DNA of 64,000 nucleotides from Phytoseiulus persimilis (taxonomy: Eukaryota > Arthropoda > Arachnida > Mesostigmata > Phytoseiidae): positions 43,524,001 through 43,588,000 of the forward strand of contig CM075101.1 of the NCBI GenBank assembly GCA_037576195.1, given 5' to 3'. This document shows, piece by piece, positions 9,826 through 22,491 of the stretch. Both the position numbers and the translations under genes were made by a program. The notes beneath the pieces are model-generated. The model worked only from the letters and a program-made list of their open reading frames with translations. It did not search any database and had not been told where the DNA came from. Positions within the stretch are counted from its first letter, which is position 1, and each line of letters begins with the position of its first letter.

Positions 9826-11087
9826 CAGTCCTGAGGATCGAAACGCATCCGAATCGAGGTCGAGAACGCTTTCCGTTTGGCAGGCTACATGGAGTGCATA
9901 CGATGATATTCCCTCGATTCTACGGCGTCTCCAGGGAATCACGTTTGGCTGGGGGTGGCATGCGAGTGCGATTATTCGTAGATCATGGCTTACGGTGCTG
10001 CTCGATTTCGAGCACAGGATAGGTCTGAAGGCGACAGCGGGAAGCGTCACGACAGAGCGCAATGAGTCGGCCGACGGAGTAATGAATGGAAGGAAAACCA
10101 ATGACACCTAACCGGCACGGACATCGGCAGAAGGAAGACCGCGGCGAATCCTGGCCCTCGAGAAATGCCCTCTGCGCCTTCTCCTCTCCTGTGGGTGGGG
10201 TTGATTCAACACGCTCAATAAGACTACGCTCGATGATATTCGTCGTATCCTCTTCGTGACGGGCGCACCTCGGAAGGCGTCCCGAAGAACCATTGCGCTG
10301 ATTTCTCTGTGTTATTCCCAAATACTTGGTGTCCGTAGACAAACGCCCGAATGAGAAGAAATATGAACGTTGATTCTCGACAACTGCTCCGTGCTTGCCG
10401 GTCAATGTTTATTATATCTCGAGTTTTCATTTGTTAATGTATGTACAGGTACCTAAATATCTCGCACTCAGCTTATCAGTGATGATATACCTCCAAGTCG
10501 ATATCTAAGTATCTCTATGTGTCGGAACATGCTCGTCGTTCTATGCCATCATGGTTCATTTCTCTTTTCTCAGCATCAAGGTTCGAATTGGATTGTTTCT
10601 CTCTCCTGATGATCAGTTCGATCAGATGAGGACTATTCACACAGAGGGTCACACAAAACTTGTCCCGACCCTTTCTTCTACATTCTCCTTCGCGCGTCCT
10701 CTCTCTCTCTCTCCTTTAAATACGAAAAATATGCCCGAACTCCTTGCCGTCTTGCGGAGTCCGGATCTCGTTCAGCGGGGGCAGTTCCGTCCGGTAAGGA
10801 TAAGAACGCCAGTCCGAATCATCTATCAAAAGTTCGCTTCGATCGATGAGAAACGTTATTCAACCGATTGCGCATTGCGTTTTGACTAAGTAGTTTCGGC
10901 ATTTGAGCCACGCAATACTGCAACTTCAATAGACGACTTGATTCAGCTTCCCTCGTCGGCGGCCACGTTGATTAGTTTTACTCGCAGCGTGAATAGAAAC
11001 GTTTTCCTTCTTCCTTATTCTATTGTGCCGTCAACGAAGTCTCCGATTCCATCGGGTTTAGTGGAATTGGTTTGACTTCTGTCCAAT
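9826..11087. other. Intergenic stretch, probably 3' flank of the zinc-finger gene
   Basis: No open frame here resembles a known protein. Short frames on both strands are unsupported. Reverse-strand AATAAA (TTTATT on +) occurs at about 10408-10413 and could serve as a distal poly(A) signal for the zinc-finger gene, whose stop codon is at 11088-11090. A CT-rich tract lies near 10695-10715. Confidence 0.4.
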
Positions 11088-14000
11088 TCACACGTGCAGC
11101 ACCGATTGTGCGACGTGACTGACAATCGTGTTGAGTACGGTTTTTGCGTCCCTCTCTTCCTGAGCCTCGACGGAATCGCCATTATGGATCGCCCTGTCGG
11201 TTTCGTCAATACCATTATGCCCGTTGTGTAGGTGCAGGCCGTTCTTTCCCACTAGCGGACCGTCGTGCATCGCATCGGGCACCTGCTGCTGGAGCGCTTC
11301 GACCAGCTTGTCGATGACGTCGGGTTCGCGCTCGGGTGAGGCTCTCGCGCTTTTGTCCAGGGTCCCGATCGAAACAACTTGGAATGGAGCCCCGGACGCT
11401 CTCACATGTGCTGTCTCTTTGGTGTCCGCTGTTTCAGGTTCGTCCTGAAGCTTGTCATCGTCGTCTGAGCAGATCTTTGGACCGTTTTCGCCAGCGTCCG
11501 TCGGACAACCATCCCCGTTGAGTTGTTCACCCAGTTCAGTCTCTGACTCGTTGTCTGGAGACTCCTGCTCCAAAACCTCGACCTCTTCGCTCGCAGCGTT
11601 GGGGAAAGGCGACGGCAGAGGAGTTGTGGAGTGCGCAAATGAGTTCTGGACATGAATAGTGGTCGGAGGGGGAGGGGTCGAAGGTCCCGAGCTCGGCGAG
11701 CCGGGAGATTCTCCCCCGGTGGACGTCGAATGCCTCGATCGTTTCGCCGGTGGTTCGTCCTGAGAACTTCGCGCAGACGAACTTCTCCGAACAATCGGGC
11801 CGTAGATCGAGCTGCTGGAAACTTCGCGCTCCATTTTCCGTTTGTCGTCGCAAACGCCGTCCAGAAGACAACTCACTGCGGTGACAACGTCCGGGTCGAT
11901 GTACTCCACCAGCAGATCAGGACCCTCTTCCCGGAACTCGGGTATGCTGTCAGGATAGAAACGAGTTCCGTCGTTTTTGCCCTTGTCCTCGAAGATGGTT
12001 TCGCCGTCCAACTTGATCTTTATTTCGTCGTAATGCAGGAAGGCTTGGGGCTTGTTCATCTTCTGGCAGATGAAGTGGGTCTTGATGTGGTCTCGGAGGG
12101 TGGCCGAGTTGCTCACAGTGAACGAGCAGTGAGGGCAGTCGAACTGCTGGAGTACAACGTGACGTTTCAGATGGTGCATGATGCCGTCTTTGCGTCCGTA
12201 CGTGTACGGACACGCCATGCATGCGTAGATCTTCTTGTCTTCCTCGAGCTTGCCTTGCTCCGAAGTTTTGAGAGCGGTGTCGAGAGTGATTGGCGCGGCG
12301 TCTTCGACCAGAGTCTGGGGCACGGACGCGTTCCGGAACAGAGTGCTGACAGAGATCTGCGAGTTGGCGTCGAGGTTCTCCTCGCTGAGGCCGAACTCGC
12401 CGTCGTCGGACACCTGGCGATGGAGCACCCTGTGCCGAGAGATGATGTCGCTTTTGTTTGTAGCAAAATCACAGTAATCGCACTTGTAACGCTCCCCGCT
12501 GCCGTGACGCGAGAGGTGCCCTTCGTAGAAGTTCTGTTTTGTGAAGGTCGCAGGACACTTCGGGCAGCGCTTCACGGTTTGCTTGTTGCCTCCGCCGAAC
12601 TTGATGTAATGGAGCTGCGCGTGCGCCATCATGTTCCCCGATTCGTCTACGCTGTACGTGCACACGTGGCACTTGAGCCTTCTAGCAGGACTACTGTGGA
12701 GGGTTTGATGGAATCGATAGACGCCTTGGTTGCCAAAGGCGGCCGGACAGGTGGAGCACTTGAAGGTCCCGCTGCCGGCGCCCTCGAACACGGCCTTCGA
12801 TTCGTGGAGTTCAGCGATGAGCATGCTGACTGCGAATTCTTCGCTGTCGAAATTCGCGGCCGCCTCATCAGAAAGGGCCACCTGCGGCCCTGGCCTTTTC
12901 TGTGGTGTCAGCGGTTTCAATGAGATTTTGTAGACTTGACTCGAGGAGGTTTGACTCGAAGGGGAGCCGCTCTGTAGGCTGGAGGCAACGACAGCGGGCG
13001 TCGGGAACGAGCTGGGGATGTTCTTCACGAGCGTGGCTTTCTGATCGCCCGCGCCTGTCGTCGGACGATGGCAGTAGCCGAGTTTCTTCACCATGTAGTC
13101 TTCGCTGTGGACTTGTTCGTGCTGGGCGACGAAGACGTATTTATTCATGGAATAGCTGCACTGCGAGCACTGGTATTTATCTCCGTATCGGTGGTGGTCC
13201 AAATGGCGATTGTATTCTGTTGGGTTCATGAAGAGTGCCGGACACTCTGGGCACGCGATCCATTTGCGGAGGTTCACCTGCGGACGAATCATTGTTTCGT
13301 ATTAAATCCGAGTCTCAAACCCCACTGATTGGACCGCGAGGCAGCCAACTGAATGCTGACGCCCGTCTCGCGCGAGAGCCACGAATCACGTCTCTCTCTC
13401 TCTTCGAATGAACAAGATTTGAATTTGAACCGCTCTGGATTCCGACATGGCTGCCAACTTCTAAGGTGGGCAAGGATCGATTGTTCAACTCACTTTGCTT
13501 TGGAACGTAACGAGTCCATCGCTCCGTCTGACGTAGGGATCTGGTGAGACTTTCGTTGGTTTTCTGACCTTGCTCAGGCCGTTACTTGGCGAAGCTTGAC
13601 TGAAACCAGGGCGCTGTGAGGAAGCCGCGGGTGGGTCGTCCACAACCGCTCCGCCGTTCTGTCGGCTTTGCAGCAGATTAAAAAGCTCCGATTCCACTGC
13701 GCTGCAGTTGTACTTGATTTTGGGCTGGGGACGACTTTCCCGCGCGTCGGGATGACCACCGACGGCCGACTGGTTAGGACCCGTCGCTTCGTCATCGGAA
13801 CTGCTAGTTTCGTCGACCTCTTCAACCAGTTCTACGCCAGAATCGCCTCTCCGCTTCTCAGGAACGTGGATCTTATAGTGGTTGCCGAGAACGCCCCGGG
13901 TGTGGGTCCTGAAACTGCACTGGTGACATGTGTACTTTCCGGACGTCATGTCGTTGTGCAGCAGCTCATGGTAGCGCACGTTGGCCTTGCGTCGGTTCAT

Positions 14001-17000
14001 CAGAGGACAGAAACGACATTTGTGCATTTTGATGAGCACGCCGTTCTTCATCACGCGGAACGTTCGAATTCGATCCGATTCGCTCGCCTCTGTGGTCACC
14101 GCAATCTCTGTTGGTGGGTACCAGGACCCTTCGGGGAACTTCTGGTCAGGCGTTCCTTCGTTGTGAACCCTCGCGTGTTGAGTGATCAAATGGGCGTGCG
14201 TAGCCCAGTAGCTGCATTTGTCACACTTGAACTTGGCTTTCGGGTTGTATCTGCGGGAGGAAAGAACCGATGAGACGTCTCGCAGGGTTTTGCAAAACGG
14301 GGTCGACAACGGTGGCGAAAAAAAAAATTTTAAGGAATGTACGACGCAGAGAACAACCGAAGCTCTTAACTGACCTGTGAAATTGTTTGTGGTAAATGAA
14401 TTGCGCGTTTGCTGTGGTCACGTAAGGACACGCGTCGCACTTGAAGCGAGGCATATCTTCGGATTGTACGGTTCCGTCGGGGGATACGACTTCTGAAGGG
14501 GGCGAGTTGTTGTTGTTGTTGGTGGTGGTGATGAGGTGGAGCTCCTTCGCCTTATCTGTGTCTAAGACTCCCTGTGTCCCTCGCTTAATGTGCTCGGGAT
14601 GAAGAGCCATATGCCGCTGGATGGCGCGTCTTGTCTCCTGCCAGAAATCGCAATAAGGACATTTGAAGCGCATGAGGTCAGGACGCGCTCGCTGATGCCC
14701 CTCGCGATGTCGCTGCATATTGGACTTCTGAACAGTATGGTACGGGCAACGACTGCATCTCAGCTGTCTGATAAGGCTGACTTCGTTGTTCGGAGCTACG
14801 GTCAATTGCGGATTGACGATTGCGTTCGGATCCATCTCGAACACGTCTCCTTTCTGCGTGTAGTCTAGTTGCAGGTGAATGTCTTTCAATGTAACCTGAT
14901 CTTCGCGATGGAACTGTTGCAGATGGATCCAGGCAGTGTGGTGCCATTTGTTGGCCAGGCCGCACTTGCTGCAGATGAACGGCAGCACATCTGCGTGCGC
15001 GCCGAGATGGCCTAGCATGATGTCCTTGTGATCGCAGGTATAGTCGCAATGGCCGCATTTTAGAGCGCCCGCGGAAGCTCTTTCCTTCTTCTGCAGCTGC
15101 TGTATCATGTAGTTTTGCGAATCTTCCTGCTTCTCCTGAACGGGAACAGTTGACCCTCCCTGCTGTCGCGCTTGGACAGCTGCCAAGGCCTCCATCTGGA
15201 CTTCGGCCGACGAATATGAAGGGTGTACCTGGCCTTGAGAGGCCATCACACCCGCTTCTCCATGATCGTCGGTTGTCTCGATGTGTTCACCGTTCGTCGG
15301 ACCCTGCAGGAGGCGGCCTTGGTTAGCGGGAGGAGGCCTTTTATCGTTCCCGGCTTGGCCGAAGATCTCGTCGATCAACCGACCGACATGCTCGCCTCAT
15401 AACCGTCATGCGCGAAGACGTCGTTCAGCCCACGTTAGTCTGACGAGCCACAGACACAGGAAAGGGTTACACGGAACCGATCACCATGCTTACCTCGTCG
15501 CTTACCTCTTTGATGAAGCATCTATACTTGTTGTAGTCTCTTAAACCTGCTTCGTTGATGCACACACATTTCGCTCCCCTATGCGACGCATCACCCTGAC
15601 TGACCCGAGTCCGGATGTGTTTGTTTATATCCCATAGCCAGTTGCTCTTGATTCTGCAAACCGAACACTCGAACGGTCGCACATTCAGATGCTGCATGTA
15701 GTGAATGTGGAAGCGGGAAGCTGTTTTCGTCATGAAGTCACAGTAAGGACAAAAATAGTGGGCGTTCGCTGGTAGCTTCAGCGCCTGGTTTTGGATCTCG
15801 TCTTGATTGAAAGCTGCCGGAGAACAAAATCAATGTTATAGGACGAACCGAGCGGACGAAAGTGCGGCTGACTCGATGGCCGCATCGTATCGCCCTCAAG
15901 CTCAATGCATGAAGTATGCTCCGATGTCGCCACGGAGCGTTCAACTCACTCTGTCTTGGTGAATCAGTCTCAGGAGATGCCTGGGAGTCGCCACTTCCTT
16001 GCAGTGTCTTGAACAGTAGGGAATCTTTCTGATTGACGTCGGGTGTGCTTAAAAGATTTCTAAGTACACCGCCTGTCGATGAAGCCGTTTGCTGACTCCC
16101 ACTGTCGTCGGACACAGCGGGGGGAGCGGCAGGTGCGGGAGATTCTTCCTCGTACTGTTCTCCGTGACTCTTAGACATGTGCTTACTGAGATCATCTGAG
16201 GACCGAGAACATCCCCCGATGAGGAAAACCGGTTGCAAGTCGATATTTGCAAGCGGGCAGACAGGTTGCCGAGTGGATATTCTCGATGGTATCGCTTGGC
16301 AGAGATTCTAAACAGTGCGGCTAGACTTACTTTTCCAGACAGTTTTAAACGGGCAGAGAGTACATACAAATGGCTTGTGGATGGCCTCATGCTTCTGATA
16401 TTCCTGCTTGGTTCTCGTCGAGAAGGGGCAGTAACGACACTTGAAAATCGTCCCTGATCTCGATGGAGGTTTAGAGCATGTTGAGCCATTTGTATTCCCC
16501 CTGTGGAACCACGGAAACGCTTAGAACGAGCGCTGAACATTCACATCGGTAAAATCCCGCAGCGAGCCGATGCGGCCGTCATCATCATGCAGGAAGATCG
16601 AGGAGCTCTTGTCGTTAGTCAGAGTTGGTTTGTGCCGTCGTTCACGAGAACGTTCGACTTGCAGACACGGAGAACGACCGAGGCAGGAATCGTACTCGAG
16701 GTTACAAACCGGGGAACGGAAACAATCACAAAGACAACATCTGGGCCACAGAGAAGCGCAAGCAAGCGACAACTAGACAATCGACACGTCCGCAGCTGTT
16801 ATTAGATATTAATACACAACAACGGTTTGCATGCTGGCTTGCGTCCACCACCTACCCCTCAATGAGATGTTTGAGGGATTTGCCATCGCCCAATTCGATC
16901 ACAACGGGCTCCTTGGATTCAGTTGTAGAGGCTGACCCGCTAACCGCCACCGGCGTGATGCTCAATCCGAACCTATTCTGAAGTCTCTGCAACGTTTCCT

Positions 17001-20000
17001 CGGAAGCCGACGTCTCGGCGGACATCCGAGAGGCGCTTCGGAACATTTGCGCCTGTTCAGCTTCGATTTCCGTGATGTGTTCCCTCTTGCTGTGCTCGAG
17101 TAGGTCGGCCTGATTGAGGAAGCAGGCTCCGCACAGGTCGCACGTGACCGCGTCCTCGTCTTGACTGCTCTCGTCTATGCCGATGCTTGAGCCCTCCATC
17201 TCGCCGGGCATCGAGTCTTCTATTTCTGCGCACTGCATCATTTCGCAGCCTTCGAAGTTGTTCTCGGTGCCACCGCCTTTGCCGCCGCCACCACCGCCGC
17301 CGCTCGTCGTCGTCGTCGCCGCCGCCGTCGCCGCTAGTTTTTCCAGCGCCTTCTCGCAATCGTCAGGGGACGTCCCGCCGTGGTGATTGGTCAGGTGGAA
17401 CTTCAACGATCCTAACTGATCGGTGCTATAGTCGCAGCGCGGGCATCGAAGAGGGCCGTTCAGCGCTGCAAGTGAGCGAGAGAAAGAAATGTTAGAGGAG
17501 GCGGTCCAGCGAACACGACGTCGCGTCGTGACCACGTTCGGCTCTGTATGCCGCCGCCGCGCCGGCGATCGCTGCCAATGACGGAGTTTCCGTCGCCAAG
17601 ACCTCTCTGCTAGATCGATAGGAGAACAACGTTTCCAGCTCCTTCCGGACAGAATGATTCGCTTCTGGTCCGCGAGTGCGTCTACGCGGGAACCCGAGGG
17701 AGCCGTAATTGCGAGGAAGACGGGGTTCTCGGAAGAGCGTGAATGGAATGCTTGAGAATTCATCTAGATTCGGGAGCGTTGAGACTCGTCGGCTTAACCA
17801 TTCGGTGTGTTTCGACGCAGAGAAATGCGGTCGACATCGGCGCAGCGACGCCTCCGACGAGAGCGAACAACCACGAGGTCCAACCCTTCATAGCACTCCA
17901 ACTCGTCGTAAAATTATGCGTCCGCAAAGGATCAATAACTGGTTTGAGGGTTCAGCAACTTACGGTTATGGTGTCGAACGTGGCGGTCGAAGCTGTAGCG
18001 GTAAGTTGTGGTGAAGTCACATTTGTTACAAGATATCGCGCGGCCGGAATCTTCCTTGTTGTTGTCGTCGTTGTTGTCGCCAGCGCCGCCGCCTCCGTTG
18101 TGCAACTTCACGTGCTGACGAAACTTCTGCACGTCCGCGCAGCTAAAGCCGCAGATGTCGCATTTGAATCGCAGGCCGCTTTTCGACGGACTTTCGACCG
18201 CGTGCGACGTCCGCTGGTGGTCTTCGACAACCTTCTTGCTGCGGGCCTTGAACGCACACTTCTTGCAGAAGAACCACTGATTGAGAGTCTTCGATGCCGA
18301 AGGCACAGATGCGGTGGAGGCAGTTTTCGACGACGCTGCGATTGGGGGCGATGATTTCGTCTCGGCGGCCGGAGTTGAGGGGCGCGAGGACTCAGCGTCA
18401 GAGACAGATATCGGCAGTCGAATCGTTTTCACCAAGGCCTTCTGATCCAACTTCAAGCTCGGCGTTCCATGTTTCTCTGCAATAGCACAAGGAATCACAG
18501 GATCCCAGATTTTCAAGGGACTCGTTTCTCGGACTTGGGTCTGCATCACTGCCCCTGACCGCCGCTCTCATTGGGTCGCAGCAGTGTTTGCCTCAGGACG
18601 TCGGCGGAAGATGGTCATCCAGGGATTTACTGATCGGCCGAAAAGATGCCTGCTTTCTACATAACTCTTGGACGTGAAGCAAGAGGAGGAGCCGTGTTGA
18701 AGAGCTCCGACGAATGAACGCATTCGAGAGATTGAAAAACAAGTGGCGCCATAGCGCTGCTGTTTGTGGTGCTGCTCCCTCGCTCACCGTTCAGATACGT
18801 TTACAAAAGTTCGGTAAGGTGCTCGGAAACACCGAATCCAGCATCGGTAGTTCAGAAGGTGACCGACCGCGGGAGCTTCCACAGAACTCATATTGTCGCG
18901 TCTAGTCGTCATCGGAATCGGGAAAACTTCCGAAGATAAGAGTCCGTTGCGCAGTAGTTCAACACGCTTGAAATACCGGTAGGTTCTCTGAATTACTGTT
19001 TCGTCAGCTCATGGAACGACAGCGTGTGCTCGCACCGCATCTACCAAACTCGCGGCGGACAGGTTTCGGAGAAAAGCTGATTGTGATTGCTGCCTGAAAC
19101 TTACGGAGGTACTGCCGGATGATGTTCGTCTCACGCTCGAGCTGAGCTGCTTCGTGAGACTGCTGAGCGACTTTCTTGAGTACGGTCCGAAGCTCTTCGG
19201 CGCTCAACCCTTGGTCCGTGTGGCAGCTGCCCGCGTGCCGTTGGAGCTTTTGTAATTGCTTCGACGCGTACCCGCACCAGGGGCAGTCGTATATGGTCAA
19301 GCGATCTCCGTGAGCCTCTCTCCTGCGGGCGAAACCGACAAAACGAGCTCAACATAGACCCCACGCCCGAAGATTCTCTGCGGGGAATTCTCTTTCAGCA
19401 AGCGATTCGCTCGCCTGGAGGAGAACCTCAGCTCGAAACTCCGCAACACAAATGAGCGATCGCTTACCGATGGATTAAGTACTGGCGAGATTCCTTCGTC
19501 ACAAAATCGCAATCTCTGCAGAGATGTGACCTTTGAATCTGGAGCCGGCGCTGGTGCTTCAAACTAATCTGTCCGTTCGTTTCGGTTGCGTCAAGTTCCT
19601 CTGCAATGACCAGTTGTGAGCGATCGTTGCGTTCGCTGGACAAAGTTCTCATCACCGCCCGCGACCACGAGAGAGCACGGGCGGACGTTTCAAACTTCGA
19701 TGAGCCTCCCCCGCTTCCTATCAGAGAGCCAGTCTCGCTTTCAAACCTCGATGATCTGAGAGAATGCCTCGAGAGGCTCCAGAGTCGGAATAATAGATCT
19801 CTAGAAAGGATTTCCAACGGACTTCCAGAACGCGATCGGAGCAGAATAGTTCAACGTACTCGTTCCTTCGGAGAATCCCTGCTCGAGTAAAGCCTCGATA
19901 GAGGGTTCGTCTTGGTTGTAGTTGACTTTCCGTTTTCGGGTGTCCCTTGACGAAGTCGGGGCTTGTTCCTCTTCGACCTCGTCCTCGTCCTGTGGGGATC

Positions 20001-22363
20001 CTGCCACAGCCTCGTCAAACCTGCAACGGAAACGTCGAGCACAGTGAGCGGCGGTGTTGACCTTGGGAAGCCGCGAGTTCTGTGACGATCACTGCAAGCT
20101 CAGCCCCAGTCGAGCTGGTCAGCAGACACCGAGCAGACGAGCGGACCCGTCCGCTGGCCAGCCAAAAAGAGAGCAACGCGACGTCGGCGACGATGAGAAC
20201 GACAACGACGACGACCACCACGACAACGGGCAATTGTATCAGATCGTCGACCTTCAACGCGCTCTTTTAGAGACACACACTTGCAGTGACCATCCCAGAG
20301 CGGCGGCTCACTACAAGACGCCAAGATCCAGCGCAGCTTGAGGAGAGCAAGCGCTAAGACGGGCAAGCAGCAACTGAAACCTATGAACGCAGTTCTCTTC
20401 AGACATCCCGCAAGTGTTGCAATCGAGCGCCGCTTCGTCTTCTTCTGTGCGACAGGCTTGCTCGCTGGAAGGCTGGAAAGCGTGCATTCCTCGCAGAAAC
20501 TAAAAACGAAACGCCTATCGAACCGATCGAGCAAAACTCCAACTGAGGAGGAGAACAAGTAAAATCAACGAAAACCTCCAAGGTTAACACTGGTCGTCAG
20601 TGCTTAACTCTCCCGAAAATGTTTTCTGGTCGTTCGCAGCCACGTGGGGTTCAGTGGAGGCGGGAAATCTGAACTCATCGACACCCGAACATTCTATCAA
20701 ACACCCTGACAGAACCTCCGAAGCGTTAGAGAGCTTCGAAGACTCCGGGACAACTCTGGATGTGGTGAGCAGGAATGGATTTGCCAAGCGCGGATTCGAA
20801 CCGAGCAACACTCGCGCCAGTAATGCTCTCATTCGCGGATTCGTGAAATCTTGGAGCGATATGAACGACAGACGGAGTGGATCACCATCCAGGCGGTTCA
20901 GAAAGTTCTGGAAACGTGCTCGTTTGCGACCTTCTGGCTGAACCATGGACTCGCTCCTTCAGATAAGGGCTGGCATTGACGAGACATGGCAAAAAACTTT
21001 CATTGAATAAAATCAGAGCAGATTCGTCCGCGACCGCATGACATCGGAGTGGTTGCGACACAGGAGGAGATGAATCCACGGGTACAAGAGCTATGGCTGG
21101 TCTACCGGAGAGTGTTTACGTCTTGGAGAACGAAATTGAAAATAACGGCTCGGACGTGCAACGTGCTTTTGTGAACAGAGGTCGAAATCAACGTTGGCGT
21201 TTGGGTGCAGTTGAGAATAATTCATGGTTCCGGTGGCGAACCTTTCATTTTGAACAGGTCTGGAGACTTTCTCCAACACCTCATCGAGGAGTTCAGGATG
21301 CTCCTGGCGCGTATGTTCGACGAGATCGTCCTTTGTCGGAAAACGGCTCTTGCACGGGTCGCATAGATTGATGCTGTTGACGCCGTGCAGTGTTTTTCGA
21401 TGCCGCCAGTAGTTGGCCTGCGGGGTTAGTGGGTTAGATCGGTGGAATACGGATTCATTGGGTTCTGTCGTCGTGGTGGTTCCAGCACCGTTCGCTTTCT
21501 GGCGACCACTTTCGAGCGAACGCTGAGATCCACACGAGAGCTCTTGAGCGAGGGTTCAGCGAACCACCCCCGACCGACGCACCTAGCGGGCGACCGAACG
21601 ACCGCGGAGCGAAAGAGGACTCTGGTCGAAGACGTGGCACTCAGGCCCGCCTGTTGTAGCGTGTCCCGATGGAGCCATGCTGTTTTCCTGCAGGAGAGTC
21701 GGGACGGTCGGAGAGCTCTTTCCGACGCAATCCTCGACCATGGATCCAAGGCCTCAGATCTGAGCTCTCGACAGCGCGCCTCGGCGGACTTCTTCTCGAG
21801 GAGACAACGTGCTCTGCACGGAGCAGCGAGGCCTGCGCGGTTGTTCCCCGCCACCGAGCCCTCTACTGCCCATCAATCCGGGCGTCGATGGGTTCGTCCG
21901 ATACTCGGTCTTCGCATCGACCGCGATCAAGGAGGAGTCCAGGACTCGCGCTGTTTCAGAGCGCTTACACCCTTCGGCAAAGAGCTCATGCGGTGGGACG
22001 CTCCCTCGATCGTTCTCGAATAGCGGGGAAATGCCTGACGCGAAACTATTCCTCGGAACGAGTTCTTTACCGGAGCAATCGAGTTCTCTAAGCGACCTGT
22101 TGCAGAGGAACTGGAGCTCGAACGAATGGAGACGAGCGCTTATGCGACATCCACCACCAGGCCTGAAACGTCTGTCTCGACAGCTGAGCCTCGCGGAGAG
22201 TGTGACGTACCTGATACTTAGTGATAAAGTTGCAGAGGTCACACTTGAGCGCGTTCTCCGTGTGTTCCTTGGCTACATGAGTCGCTAGTAACTTCCTATT
22301 CTGAGCCTGATATCCGCAATCCGGGCATCGGTACGCACCAGAGGGGTACATCACCTTCCTCAT
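11088..22363 (-). CDS. Giant C2H2 zinc-finger protein, 14 coding exons, about 2,267 aa and about 30 fingers
   Basis: Presumed nuclear DNA-binding regulator. Exons in transcript order: 22363-22211, 21417-21280, 20499-20381, 20020-19860, 19600-19468, 19322-19105, 18548-17964, 17465-16856, 16500-16331, 16195-15950, 15813-15506, 15390-14375, 14250-13494, 13277-11088. All splice phases agree and the total is a multiple of three. Fingers follow C-x2-C-x12-H-x3/4-H, many with CPYCDF- or CDKCSY-like starts, the style of REST, ZNF462 and ZNF142. The last exon holds eight, for example YKCDYCDFATNKSD and FDCPHCSFTVSN. Three fingers are rebuilt only after splicing: CNFITKYQ|ANYWRH, YLIHR|REAH and FKTVWK|NDLSKH. 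Exon 8 encodes Thr/Gly runs. The tail has KRSRH-type nuclear signals and an acidic DDDDK stretch. The least certain points are the start, the end of exon 2, exon 3 (no finger) and the start of exon 12. No orthologue is assigned. Confidence 0.85.
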
Positions 22364-22433
22364 ATGGAACGCAGTTCGTAGCCTCCTCGGCCGCACTGTC
22401 GGCTCAATGCGCTACGACGCCGTCGAGTCTCAC

Positions 22434-22491
22434 CTGTCGGAAGGTCGATCGTTAGCAGTGATTTAGATGGTGGCATGCACTCTCCACCCAT
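22434..22491 (-). other. Possible short first coding exon of the zinc-finger gene
   Basis: On the minus strand an ATG at 22491 opens MGGECMPPSKSLLTIDLPT and runs into a strong donor, CCGACAG|GTGAGA. An acceptor GCCGACAG at 22396-22397 would rejoin the downstream frame in phase, adding residues VRPRRLRTAFH before the first finger exon. The intron would be only 38 nt (22396-22433). That is close to the 41-nt intron in QNG1 in this same window, so it is possible. Otherwise translation could start at the ATG at 22363. Confidence 0.35.

Noticed and set aside
11652-12923. 423-codon + strand open frame
   Set aside because: It lies exactly antisense to the last zinc-finger exon, whose minus-strand frame contains eight regular C2H2 fingers. 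The + frame is the shadow of CpG-rich finger codons.
13668-14273. 201-codon + strand open frame
   Set aside because: It is antisense to exon 13 of the zinc-finger gene, which has three clear fingers on the minus strand.
16852-17763. A separate zinc-finger gene ending at TAG 16852
   Set aside because: The stop lies just inside a GT donor, and removing it joins the next exon in phase, so one gene is the simpler model. The retained form is kept as a finding, not as a separate gene.
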